Shown here: positions 1-7,352 of the stretch, piece by piece
Layout of the letters: every line of letters begins with the position of its first letter
Position numbering within the stretch: position 1 is the stretch's first letter
From: an uncultured Colwellia sp.
GTDB taxonomy: Bacteria; Pseudomonadota; Gammaproteobacteria; Enterobacterales; Alteromonadaceae
Direction of reading: 5' to 3'
Length of the DNA: 9,947 nucleotides
NCBI GenBank assembly: GCA_913020705.1
Contig: CAJWBY010000158.1
Span: 1-9,947 of the forward strand
The notes under the pieces: model-generated
What the model was told of the DNA's origin: nothing
The model's database searches: none
Seen by the model: only the letters and a program-made list of their open reading frames with translations
Program-made: the position numbers and the translations under genes

Positions 1-1
1 T

Positions 2-283
2 CGTTACGGAGGAGAAGAGTTTATAGTTGTTCTTCCTTTTACCCCTATAGATGGGGCAAGGGTTAAAGCAAAAGAGTTAATTTTATTACTATTAAGTAAG
101 AAAATAAAACATGAGTTTTCATCTGTTTTCCCCTATGTAACGGTAAGTATTGGAATCGCTACAAAATGTATGGCTGATGATACTGTTAACGCAACGGAAC
201 TCATAAAAAAAGCTGATATAGCTTTATATCAAGCCAAGGAACAAGGACGAAATGGTTACCAAATTTTTACAACAGACGTTTAA
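2..283 (+). CDS. Diguanylate cyclase, C-terminal fragment (GGEEF domain)
   Basis: This gene is cut by the left edge of the window; only the last 93 codons are present, read in frame from base 2 to the TAA at 281-283. The fragment opens with RYGGEEF, the active-site loop of a GGDEF domain in its active GGEEF form. It continues with the family's late motifs: VTVSIGIA, then KKADIALYQAKEQGRNGYQ. Proteins of this family condense two GTP molecules into cyclic di-GMP. The inhibitory RxxD site and any N-terminal sensor or receiver domain lie outside the window, so its input and c-di-GMP feedback cannot be judged. The protein ends about 11 residues after the last GGDEF motif, so no further C-terminal domain exists. 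Only 35 bases separate it from the next gene on the same strand and I see no terminator there, so co-transcription is likely. Confidence 0.9.
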   Translation, partial: RYGGEEFIVVLPFTPIDGARVKAKELILLLLSKKIKHEFSSVFPYVTVSIGIATKCMADDTVNATELIKKADIALYQAKEQGRNGYQIFTTDV

Positions 284-318
284 AAAACTATAAAGTACAT
301 ATAAGAAAAGGAATTACT

Positions 319-1479
319 ATGTCTACACCGAGCTTACTAATTATTGATGATGATAAAGATTACCTTGAATTACTTCTTGAGGCCTTGGAAGGGAATTTTG
401 ACGTAAAGTGCGCGAGTAACTTGGAAGAGGCAGAGGTGTTGATCATTAATAATGATCTTTTTGACATAGCTTTGGTTGATGAAAATATAGGTGCAGACAA
501 GGGGTCTGAATGGATTAAAACGAAAGTTGAGCTGCATACTGTAGCTACTTCATTTGTATTATATTCAGGTTTAGCTACAGAAGACGCTATACTCAAGGGG
601 TTAGAGTGTGGAGCCGATGATTTTCTTGCAAAACCTATTTCTTTATTGGCGCTTAATAATAAGCTACAGAAACTAATTACCTATCAAGATAAAATTCACA
701 GTTTTGAATCCGAAATTTGCTCAAAAGATAGGGTAATTAATGTTTCGATGGCTCAAGCCTCAAAATATGGTAGCTGCATGCAGCTAACTTCTCGCCTAAA
801 TCACTGTTTTACATTCGAAAAAATAAGAGATGAAGTATTCTCTTTCCTTTACAACATGAAATTACAGGGGTGTATTTCATTTTACCCTATCAGTGAAGAG
901 GCATTATATTTTAGTTCAAAAAATGGTTTTTGTTCTCCAGTTGAAATTGATGTGATGAAACTGTTAAGAATAAAACCTAGACTCTATCGTTTTGGGTCAA
1001 GGACTATTTTTAATCATTCATTGTGTTCAATACTCATCTTAAATTTGGAAGATGGCGCAATTGACACAGATATATATATTGATGCTCTAGCATCAGTGAT
1101 TGAATGTATTGGGGCTAGAATAGCCTTTATTACCTATAAGAATTCACTTGTTGGCGTACAAAGTAAAATACAACAGGCTGTTTCTTCCACCAAAAACATG
1201 ATTGAAATCTCTAAACACCACCAACAAGAGGTTATGAATGAAATTGTTCAAAATATAGGGATGAGCTTTCATGTTCTAGATATGTCTGACGAGCAAGAAC
1301 AGTACTTAACTAATTTAGTACATACAGCACTCAAAAAACATTCGCAAGATGATATTAATTTCCTAGAAGTAACACAATTATTAGATGGAGCTTTAGACAG
1401 TGTAAATGAATTAGAAACGCTTAATTTGCAACAAGAAGAAGTTGTCGATGACCTTGACGATGAGGATGAGTTGTTTTGA
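319..1479 (+). CDS. Response regulator with receiver domain, GAF-like middle and acidic tail
   Basis: The ATG is preceded by AAGGA (308-312) with a 6-nt spacer, which supports this start. Residues 5-117 form a receiver domain: acidic pocket D10-D11-D12, phospho-acceptor D54 in ALVDENIG, the switch Ser at S83, and the conserved Lys K105 in FLAKP. There is no recognisable helix-turn-helix, GGDEF, EAL or HD-GYP output. Residues about 140-280 have the alternating helix and strand pattern of a GAF-type sensor fold, but I cannot name a family. Residues 280-370 look helical, and the protein ends in an acidic tail of about 14 residues (EEVVDDLDDEDELF). Its stop overlaps the start of the hybrid kinase, so the two are probably translationally coupled and the kinase is the likely phospho-donor. 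The receiver assignment is certain; the output is unknown. A connector or protein-interaction role is a guess. Confidence 0.85.
   Translation: MSTPSLLIIDDDKDYLELLLEALEGNFDVKCASNLEEAEVLIINNDLFDIALVDENIGADKGSEWIKTKVELHTVATSFVLYSGLATEDAILKGLECGADDFLAKPISLLALNNKLQKLITYQDKIHSFESEICSKDRVINVSMAQASKYGSCMQLTSRLNHCFTFEKIRDEVFSFLYNMKLQGCISFYPISEEALYFSSKNGFCSPVEIDVMKLLRIKPRLYRFGSRTIFNHSLCSILILNLEDGAIDTDIYIDALASVIECIGARIAFITYKNSLVGVQSKIQQAVSSTKNMIEISKHHQQEVMNEIVQNIGMSFHVLDMSDEQEQYLTNLVHTALKKHSQDDINFLEVTQLLDGALDSVNELETLNLQQEEVVDDLDDEDELF
1463..1478 (+). promoter_or_regulatory. Ribosome binding site and TTG start in a TTGA stop-start overlap
   Basis: AGGA at 1463-1466 lies 9 nt before the TTG at 1476-1478. 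The TTG shares bases with the TGA stop (1477-1479) of the upstream regulator. In the kinase frame there is a TGA at 1467-1469, so no start further upstream is possible, and the first PAS domain begins about 10 residues in, which argues against a much later start. Translation re-initiation from the upstream gene is likely. Confidence 0.7.
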
Positions 1480-4037
1480 TCAGGAAACTTAATCATTCAT
1501 CAATAACGATAAACGCTATCCCTTTTGCTGTTTTTCATGTTGACTTGTCAGGAGTCATTTTGTCCTGTAATGATAGCGCTGAAAAATTTACGGGATATTC
1601 ATCCCATGAGCTTGAAGGGCAACTTGTAGAAATACTTATACCTGCGGCTTCGGTAAGTTCAAATGTCAAACATCGAAATAATTACAAACGTGGTACAGGT
1701 TCAATATCTAATGCACGAGGTGTTCCATTATTATGTAAATCGAAACAAGTACTCAACTGCACAATTAAGGTTACTGAAGTTGAGGGTGGCTATATGGTTT
1801 TTGTTTCAGAGAAAGAGAAGCCTGATATTGTCTTCAATGAATTGTCCAATAGTATTAGTAGCACTTCATCATCAGTCGCTAAGAGGCTGATGAATAGTAT
1901 TGAAGAAGCGTTTTGGGAATGGAATATTGAAGAAGGCCTGGTTTATTATTCAGCTCAAATGATGTCTATCCTAGGTTATAAGGCTGAAGCTTTTACTGGG
2001 CCGACATCCTTTTGGGAAAAATTAGTTGATAATCATGATTTAGATAGCTTTCATATGCAGGTTATTTCCCACTTTAAGGGAAAACTGTCTTGTATTCATC
2101 CTACGCTAGCTATCATGACAGAAGATGGACGAACTAAATGGTTTTCTGTTTTTGGCAAAGTTATTGAGTACAAAAATGATAAAGCTTATAAAATGTTTGG
2201 AACCGTTAAAGATATCACTGAACACCATCTATTGGTTGAACAATTAAAAGAAAGAAACAATTACTTATTACTCGCTGAAAGTCTAAATCAGTCAGGTCAT
2301 TGGCGTGCAGATTTTATTGAAAACACCCTATATTGGTCTACCGAAGTTTACAATATTCATGGTGTTGACCCTATTAATTATCAACCAGACATTGACTCAG
2401 CTATTGATTTCTATCTTGAGGGAAAACAAGAAGAAGTTAGAGGTTATATTGGTGATGCAATCAAAAACAAACAAGGGTTTAGATATAAAAGTGTTATAAG
2501 AAATAAATTAGGAGTAGAGGTAAAAGTTGAATCTCTTGGTGAAGTTGAAATTAATACTAAGGGTGAAGTTGTTGGTATATTTGGTGTTTTCAAAGACATT
2601 ACCAAATCTGAGAATGTTTTTGAAAAGTTAAAGCTGATGGCTATGGTGAATTACACAATAAAAGTGCCTGTGTTTTTTATCGATGATAAAGATAATATTG
2701 TTTATCAAGATTTAACGCCTAAAAATAGGAATTGTAGTTCTAGTCTTTTTGATTACATTAACTTTAGTATTTCTGATTATCTTGCCTTTAAGCGAAAAGC
2801 GAAAGAATGTGGACAATTTAAAAAAGTCAGTATTAGCTTTGATAAGTATAATACGGTTTATGATTTATCGGTAACCTATGAAGCCGATGAAGGTATATAT
2901 ATTTGGATTGTTGAAAATGTTACCGAAAAATTTCGTAAAGATCAGCAACAGATTATTAGTAATCGATTGGCATTGCTGGGGAATACTTTTGGTAATGTAT
3001 CCCATGATATTAATAATGTTTTAGGGGTGGCTTTAGGTGCTACGGAAATGTTAGAAATTAAATTTTCCCAAGGTGAAAAAGACATATCTAAGTATATTGA
3101 ACGCGTAAAAAATGCCATTGATAAAGGAAAAAGTGTTACTGAACGCTTATTAGCTTTTACCCGTAAGCCGGTTATTAAAGTTGTTAAATTTGATCCTATA
3201 CAGGATATTATTGACAACCAATATCTATTTAAACAGTTATTATTGTCTACCATCAATTTTAAACTCAATATTCAATACGTACATTGTGAAATAAAATTTC
3301 CACAAGGGGAGTTTATAAATATTTTACTTAATTTAGTCTTAAACTCTCAAGATGCTATTCGTGAACAAGGATTGATTGGTGAAATAGAAATATCGGCTAA
3401 TATAAATGAAGATCAACATTTGGAAATTCACGTACAAGATAGTGGTAAAGGTATTGAGCAGGAAAATTTGGCAAAAGTATTCGATCCTTTTTATAGCAGT
3501 AAATCGGTAAATAAAGGCAACGGTATAGGATTAGCGAATGTTTATAGCACGGTGTATAAACATAATGGCCATATTCAGTTAGAAGGTTATGGTCGATTAG
3601 GAGGAGCTCATTTTACTTTAGTATTCAAATGTAATGTTTTAAAATCTAAACCAGTAATAGCACCAATAGATGTTAAAAGTAAATTGAATATGGAAGGGCA
3701 ACGTGTACTGATTTTAGACGATGAAATTAGTATCGCAGAGTTTGTCTCATTATATTTAGATAGTGAAGGTGTAATAACTAAACATGCCAACAGTAAAATT
3801 GGTCTCATGGAAATATTAGAAAGTGATAATGTTTTTGATGTTTTTATAACTGATATGATTTTGCCTGATATTTCAGGAAGAGAAGCCGTTAAATTAGTTC
3901 AAACAAAATTCCCAAGTATCCGTGTTTTTTCTATCAGTGGCTATATTGCAGAGGAAGATAGTAAGTGGAAATACCCCGTATTAAGAAAACCATTTAATTC
4001 AAAAGAATTAACCCGATTTTTAATAGAAAATAAATAA
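1476..4037 (+). CDS. Multi-PAS hybrid sensor histidine kinase with C-terminal receiver
   Basis: This protein of 853 residues shows no transmembrane segment or signal peptide, so it is probably a cytoplasmic sensor. PAS domains span about 10-112, 137-255 and 265-380, the latter two ending in VKDITE and FKDITK, typical PAC ends. Residues 388-485 look like a degenerate fourth PAS, ending in VENVTEKF. The HisKA domain holds H510 in NVSHDINNVLG, the HDxNNxL form common in PAS-hybrid kinases. The ATPase domain has its N box at NLVLNSQDAI (N623), G1 at DSGKG (D655), the F box at FDPFYSSK, and G2 at GNGIGL (681-686). A C-terminal receiver covers about 742-850, with D748-D749, phospho-acceptor D793 in ITDMILPD, and K838 in LRKPF. 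It has no Hpt domain, so a relay needs a separate one; the REC-GGDEF-Hpt protein downstream is the obvious candidate. The signal sensed by the PAS domains cannot be read from the sequence; no haem or flavin motif is evident. Confidence 0.92.
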   Translation: MIRKLNHSSITINAIPFAVFHVDLSGVILSCNDSAEKFTGYSSHELEGQLVEILIPAASVSSNVKHRNNYKRGTGSISNARGVPLLCKSKQVLNCTIKVTEVEGGYMVFVSEKEKPDIVFNELSNSISSTSSSVAKRLMNSIEEAFWEWNIEEGLVYYSAQMMSILGYKAEAFTGPTSFWEKLVDNHDLDSFHMQVISHFKGKLSCIHPTLAIMTEDGRTKWFSVFGKVIEYKNDKAYKMFGTVKDITEHHLLVEQLKERNNYLLLAESLNQSGHWRADFIENTLYWSTEVYNIHGVDPINYQPDIDSAIDFYLEGKQEEVRGYIGDAIKNKQGFRYKSVIRNKLGVEVKVESLGEVEINTKGEVVGIFGVFKDITKSENVFEKLKLMAMVNYTIKVPVFFIDDKDNIVYQDLTPKNRNCSSSLFDYINFSISDYLAFKRKAKECGQFKKVSISFDKYNTVYDLSVTYEADEGIYIWIVENVTEKFRKDQQQIISNRLALLGNTFGNVSHDINNVLGVALGATEMLEIKFSQGEKDISKYIERVKNAIDKGKSVTERLLAFTRKPVIKVVKFDPIQDIIDNQYLFKQLLLSTINFKLNIQYVHCEIKFPQGEFINILLNLVLNSQDAIREQGLIGEIEISANINEDQHLEIHVQDSGKGIEQENLAKVFDPFYSSKSVNKGNGIGLANVYSTVYKHNGHIQLEGYGRLGGAHFTLVFKCNVLKSKPVIAPIDVKSKLNMEGQRVLILDDEISIAEFVSLYLDSEGVITKHANSKIGLMEILESDNVFDVFITDMILPDISGREAVKLVQTKFPSIRVFSISGYIAEEDSKWKYPVLRKPFNSKELTRFLIENK

Positions 4038-4188
4038 TTTTTTTAAGTGTGAAACACAAATAGCAGAGAACTTTTTTGAAAAGGTCGCTACAGAATAACG
4101 TTTCCAGGAAGCCTGTATGTTGATTTAAAAGTTGTCTGAATAGTTTCTATATTATTTTTGAAGATATGTTTAACTTTAAAAGAGGTGA

Positions 4189-4217
4189 TTGAAATAACGC
4201 AAACTTATTTATTTAAT
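4189..4217 (+). promoter_or_regulatory. Candidate sigma-70 promoter for the REC-GGDEF-Hpt gene
   Basis: TTGAAA (4189-4194) is separated by exactly 17 bases from TTTAAT (4212-4217); each matches its consensus hexamer at five of six positions. Transcription would start near 4224 and give a 5' leader of about 200 bases. In DNA this AT-rich such matches arise by chance fairly often, so this is only the best candidate in the gap. Confidence 0.4.
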
Positions 4218-4250
4218 GATATCATCTTTTTAAATGATAAAATTTCTAAT

Positions 4251-4266
4251 TATTTCAAATGAAATA
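4251..4266. repeat. Short palindrome, possible operator
   Basis: TATTTCA and TGAAATA form a perfect 7-bp inverted repeat around a central AA. It lies about 35 bp downstream of the candidate -10, where a repressor could act, but its low complexity means chance is a fair explanation. Confidence 0.3.
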
Positions 4267-4330
4267 GCGTTGATTTGACGATAGAAATATGAAAAGTTAG
4301 TGTAACTAATTAGATAAGAAATAGAGATAA

Positions 4331-4389
4331 GCTTTTGGCGTTCCAAATAATTTAGTTTCTCATATAAACGTTATAACACTTCCAAAAGC
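4331..4389 (+). repeat. Inverted repeat in the leader of the REC-GGDEF-Hpt gene
   Basis: GCTTTTGG (4331-4338) is matched perfectly by CCAAAAGC (4382-4389), 43 bases apart. The right arm ends 28 bases before the AGGAG ribosome binding site (4418-4422). It could form the closing stem of a leader RNA structure or mark paired protein sites. No known riboswitch motif was recognised. Confidence 0.35.
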
Positions 4390-4427
4390 GAAAATATTAC
4401 AATTAAGCCTTCTAATGAGGAGAAACT

Positions 4428-5762
4428 GTGAATACTGATAAAACATATAAAATTCTTGCTGTTGATGATGCAAAAGATACACTCATGCTTTTAGATTTTG
4501 ATTTAGCTGAAGAAGGTTATCAAGTATTTACCGCAGAATCAGGTGAGATAGCCTTTGAGGTTTTAGAAGAACAAGCCATTGATCTAATTTTATTAGATAT
4601 GTATATGCCTGGTATATCGGGGCTCGCGATGTTACAAAAATTAAAGTCTCTACCAGCTTTTATGAGTATACCGGTAATTATGTTATCGGCTTCAGATGAT
4701 GAAGATCAAATTGTTGCAGCGTTAGAGTTTGGCGCTGATGATTACGTGACTAAACCCTATATCCCAAAAGTATTATTGGCTAGGATCAGAACTTCACTTC
4801 GACTTTTAGAAAAAACTTTAGAGCTGGAGTCTCTTGCAAATACAGACTTTTTAACAGCAATTAGTAATCGAGGTAGCTTTGAAGACTTAGCTAACCGAGC
4901 CATTAGCCAAGCAAAACGTACAAATTTCCCTCTCGTTATGGCTATGTTTGATATTGACTTTTTCAAAGCTGTTAATGACAATTACGGTCATGATGCTGGT
5001 GATAAAGTATTAATCGATTTTGCTATTGTGATGTGTGAATGCTTTCGTGATTATGACATTATTGGTCGCGTTGGTGGAGAAGAATTCGCGGTATTCATGC
5101 CTGATACTTCCGCAGAAGATGCTTTTATTGCCTGTGAACGCTTTCGACTCGCGATTGAATGTAATAAAATAAAGCTTGATGATGCTAGCGAAGAAATTAT
5201 TTCAGTAACGGTCAGTATTGGTTTGTCACTAGGGCAAGGTAATGACTTAAACTTAGAAGAATTATTTAAGAAGTCTGATATCAGTTTATACGAAGCAAAG
5301 CGTAATGGCCGTAATCAAATAAAGTGTTATGAAGAAGCAACACCTATAGCTGTTGTTGAGCATGTCGAAGAAATACAAAGTCATGTTGAAGAAGTAGGTG
5401 ATTCTTCTAACGAGAAATACCCCGGTATTGATTTTCAAATTGGTGTTGGCAACGTCCTCGGAGATGAAGAACTTTTTGATGAAATTTTAGTGATGTTTTA
5501 TGAAGATCATTCAAAAGACAGTGAAAAGATCCAACAGGCAATTAGTAGTGAAGATCAAGCCGCTTGTAAGCACTTAGTTCATACTTTAAAGGGGGTTTCT
5601 TGCTCTGTAGGCGCTATGCAGCTTTTTGAGTTAACTAAAGCATTAGATATAGCAATAAATCTTGAAGACAAAGTAAACTATCAACGACTTTATGAACCAG
5701 TTGCTACAGAAATATTGAAAGTTCTTAGTGGAATTGAAGTCAAATTACAGGCTAAACTTTAA
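4428..5762 (+). CDS. REC-GGDEF-Hpt diguanylate cyclase response regulator
   Basis: Translation begins at GTG, with AGGAG (4418-4422) 5 nt upstream and an in-frame stop at 4416-4418, so the start is well fixed. The protein has three domains. A receiver (about 7-125) carries D13-D14, phospho-acceptor D57 in LLDMYMPG, S87 and K109 in VTKP. A GGDEF domain (about 130-302) carries NTDFLTAISNR, metal-binding D175 in FDIDFFK, and an active GGEEF loop at 216-220. An RxxD inhibitory site, R207-D210, lies five residues before that loop, so product feedback by c-di-GMP is expected. After an acidic linker (about 305-330), residues 340-440 form an Hpt domain with phospho-accepting H385 in HTLKG. Diguanylate cyclase regulators of the PleD or WspR type usually lack an Hpt. 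This Hpt could receive phosphate from D793 of the hybrid kinase or pass it between receivers. The gene probably has its own promoter but sits in the same signalling cluster. Confidence 0.93.
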   Translation: MNTDKTYKILAVDDAKDTLMLLDFDLAEEGYQVFTAESGEIAFEVLEEQAIDLILLDMYMPGISGLAMLQKLKSLPAFMSIPVIMLSASDDEDQIVAALEFGADDYVTKPYIPKVLLARIRTSLRLLEKTLELESLANTDFLTAISNRGSFEDLANRAISQAKRTNFPLVMAMFDIDFFKAVNDNYGHDAGDKVLIDFAIVMCECFRDYDIIGRVGGEEFAVFMPDTSAEDAFIACERFRLAIECNKIKLDDASEEIISVTVSIGLSLGQGNDLNLEELFKKSDISLYEAKRNGRNQIKCYEEATPIAVVEHVEEIQSHVEEVGDSSNEKYPGIDFQIGVGNVLGDEELFDEILVMFYEDHSKDSEKIQQAISSEDQAACKHLVHTLKGVSCSVGAMQLFELTKALDIAINLEDKVNYQRLYEPVATEILKVLSGIEVKLQAKL

Positions 5763-5763
5763 C

Positions 5764-5796
5764 CTCTCTACATTTAATCCCTTTAAATTTAGAGAG
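5764..5796. terminator. Stem-loop between convergent genes, possible bidirectional terminator
   Basis: CTCTCTA (5764-5770) pairs with TAGAGAG (5790-5796). After a single C/T mismatch, ATTTAA (5772-5777) pairs with TTAAAT (5783-5788), leaving a 5-base loop. That is 13 base pairs starting two bases after the stop of the REC-GGDEF-Hpt gene and 35 bases beyond the yfaE stop. Neither side has a clean U tract, so it may stabilise or delimit 3' ends rather than act as a classical intrinsic terminator. Confidence 0.55.
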
Positions 5797-5830
5797 AACT
5801 TGAATTATGTATGTATTGAGTTATTTGCGT

Positions 5831-6142
5831 TCAATCAATCAATAGTTTGATATCACTTTTGGGGATACAACAGCAAGTTAATATCTCACCATCACCAACA
5901 AAAGCAAGAGGATCTCCTTGGGGGTAGTATATCTCTCCCTCAACTAGCGTTACTCGGCAAGCACCACAAAATCCATCACGACAATGATAATGAACTTCTA
6001 CGTCAGCATTCTCTAAACACACAAGTAAATTTTTATCACTTTCTTTGAATATGACTATTTTATTTTCAACAATAATTTTGTGATGTTTTTTATCTGGATG
6101 CATTATTGGCTGGTGAATCGAACAATCATTAGCACTTCTCAT
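5831..6142 (-). CDS. yfaE: YfaE-type [2Fe-2S] ferredoxin, NrdB cofactor maintenance
   Basis: This small ferredoxin has plant-type [2Fe-2S] ligands C54, C59 and C62 (YHCRDGFCGACR) and a fourth in the late CCC triplet, most likely C90 (ILTCCCIPKSDI). The pattern, including PLAF and GEILTCCC, matches E. coli YfaE. That protein supplies electrons to NrdB to rebuild its diferric-tyrosyl radical. Position directly after nrdB in the same direction is the usual arrangement. The reading frame gives 103 residues, about 19 longer than the 84 of E. coli. The extra residues are N-terminal, and neither M1 (6142) nor M14 (6103) has a convincing Shine-Dalgarno sequence. The first codons also form one arm of an 11-bp inverted repeat, so a start at M14, giving 90 residues, is a real alternative. 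Function is secure; the start is not. Confidence 0.9.
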   Translation of the reverse strand: MRSANDCSIHQPIMHPDKKHHKIIVENKIVIFKESDKNLLVCLENADVEVHYHCRDGFCGACRVTLVEGEIYYPQGDPLAFVGDGEILTCCCIPKSDIKLLID

Positions 6143-6176
6143 GTTAAAGGGGTTAAGCTCTGTATGTGCTAATGAT
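6125..6176 (-). repeat. 11-bp perfect inverted repeat around the yfaE start codon
   Basis: ATCATTAGCAC (6125-6135) and GTGCTAATGAT (6166-6176) are exact reverse complements separated by 30 bases. In the nrd transcript the ATG at 6142-6140 falls in the loop and codons 3-6 of the annotated yfaE lie in the 3' arm. It could control yfaE translation or, if M14 is the true start, be a purely intercistronic structure. No U tract follows, so it is not an obvious terminator. Confidence 0.55.
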
Positions 6177-6209
6177 GTAATAATAAAGCATTATATTTAG
6201 GATCTGTAA

Positions 6210-7340
6210 TTAAAGGTCAAAGCCGTCGAAGTCATCACTTGAAACAGAAGAGTCAACTTGGCCAACTAAGTAGCTTGATATTTCAGTTTCTTGTGGAGCA
6301 ACTTGAACGTTATCTGAAACTAAATATGCATTCATCCAAGGCAGAGGGTTACTCTTAATATCAAATGGAGCATCGAAGCCTATAGCCGTTAAACGTTGAT
6401 TACTAATGTATTCTATATATTGATTTAATATTGCCGCATTTAAGCCAATCATAGAGCCATCTTTGAATAAATATTGTGCCCATTCTTTTTCTTGCTCAAC
6501 AACATCAAGAAATATCTGTAACCCCTGATCTTTTAATTCCTCAGCAACTATTTTCATTTCAGGATCATCTCTTCCTGAAATCCAGTTGTTTAAAATATGC
6601 TGAGTACCTGTTAAATGTAAGGCTTCATCACGAGCAATCAGTTTGATGATTTTTGCGTTACCTTCTAATAATTCACGCTCTGCAAAAGCAAAAGAACAAG
6701 CGAAGCTTACATAAAAGCGAATAGCTTCTAAGGCGTTCACTGAACAAACAGCAAGGTATAAACGTTCTTTAAGTTTACGTGTTGAAACCTCAATAGTTTC
6801 ACCGTCAACTTCGTACGTACCTTCACCTTGTGATTGAAGTAGTTGTGTTGTGATGATCACTGAATCAAAATATTTAGCGATACTATTAGCACGTTTTAAA
6901 ATGGCAGGGTTCACCACAATATCATCAAATACTTCACCAGGATCTGAAAATAAGTTTCTTAAAATATGCGTATAAGATCGAGAATGAATTGTTTCGCTGA
7001 AAGCCCATGTTTCTACCCAAGTTTCTACTTCTGGCAAAGAAACAAGTGGCAAGAATACTGCATTAACAGAACGAGCTGCCATAGAGTCAAGTAGTGTTTG
7101 ATACTTTAAGTTTGAAATGAAAATATGTTTTTCTGAATCAGTTAAACTCTGCCAGTCAGATCTATCTTTGGAAACATCAACTTCTTCAGGTCGCCAAAAA
7201 AATGATAATTGTTTTTCAATTAGCTTTTCAAAGGCAATAAAACGTTGTTGATCATATCGTGACACATTGACACTATTCCCTAAAAACATAGGCTCAAGTA
7301 GCGCATTATTAGAGTTTTGGTTAAACGTGGTGTACGACAT
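6210..7340 (-). CDS. nrdB: Ribonucleotide reductase class Ia, beta subunit
   Basis: NrdB carries the diiron-tyrosyl radical cofactor that starts ribonucleotide reduction in the NrdA partner. From the chosen ATG at 7340 the protein has 376 residues, the same as E. coli NrdB as I recall it. Iron ligands D85, E116, H119, E205, E239 and H242 and the radical tyrosine Y123 fall at the same positions, counting Met ([11 protein letters not shown] and ARDEALH motifs). The C-terminal segment [10 protein letters not shown] keeps the tyrosine used in radical transfer and the tail that docks onto NrdA. An upstream in-frame ATG (7364) would add eight residues, but those codons contain the ribosome binding site AAGGAG, so I reject it. 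It follows nrdA after 138 bases and precedes yfaE by 67. Confidence 0.97.
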   Translation of the reverse strand: MSYTTFNQNSNNALLEPMFLGNSVNVSRYDQQRFIAFEKLIEKQLSFFWRPEEVDVSKDRSDWQSLTDSEKHIFISNLKYQTLLDSMAARSVNAVFLPLVSLPEVETWVETWAFSETIHSRSYTHILRNLFSDPGEVFDDIVVNPAILKRANSIAKYFDSVIITTQLLQSQGEGTYEVDGETIEVSTRKLKERLYLAVCSVNALEAIRFYVSFACSFAFAERELLEGNAKIIKLIARDEALHLTGTQHILNNWISGRDDPEMKIVAEELKDQGLQIFLDVVEQEKEWAQYLFKDGSMIGLNAAILNQYIEYISNQRLTAIGFDAPFDIKSNPLPWMNAYLVSDNVQVAPQETEISSYLVGQVDSSVSSDDFDGFDL

Positions 7341-7346
7341 TTTTTT

Positions 7347-7352
7347 CTCCTT
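7347..7352 (-). promoter_or_regulatory. Ribosome binding site fixing the nrdB start
   Basis: Read on the minus strand, AAGGAG lies 6 nt before the ATG at 7340-7338. It is the best Shine-Dalgarno match in the operon and lies inside the eight codons that a start at 7364 would add, so it decides between the two starts. Confidence 0.85.

Larger units (their letters stand above)
4038..4427. other. 390-base intergenic region without a supported gene
   Basis: No open frame of useful length with a ribosome binding site was found here on either strand. The region is very AT-rich. It contains a candidate sigma-70 promoter (4189-4217), a 10-bp palindrome ATGATATCAT (4216-4225) overlapping the -10, a 7-bp inverted repeat with a 2-base centre (4251-4266), and an 8-bp inverted repeat with a long loop (4331-4389) close to the next start codon. 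A run of seven T follows the kinase stop at once (4038-4044) but has no GC-rich stem before it, so I do not call a terminator. Confidence 0.6.

Noticed and set aside
2942..3268. Antisense open frame of 108 codons within the kinase gene
   Set aside because: It covers the conserved HisKA region of the real gene; there is no domain or start signal of its own.
4038..4084. Possible intrinsic terminator after the hybrid kinase
   Set aside because: The T run at 4038-4044 has no stable stem before it. Later small stems (GTGT/ACAC at 4047-4057, CTTTT/AAAAG at 4071-4083) are only 4-5 bp and lack a T tract.
4038..4427. c-di-GMP riboswitch or small RNA gene in the gap
   Set aside because: The conserved core bases of c-di-GMP riboswitches were not seen, and the sequence is too AT-rich for a convincing compact RNA fold.
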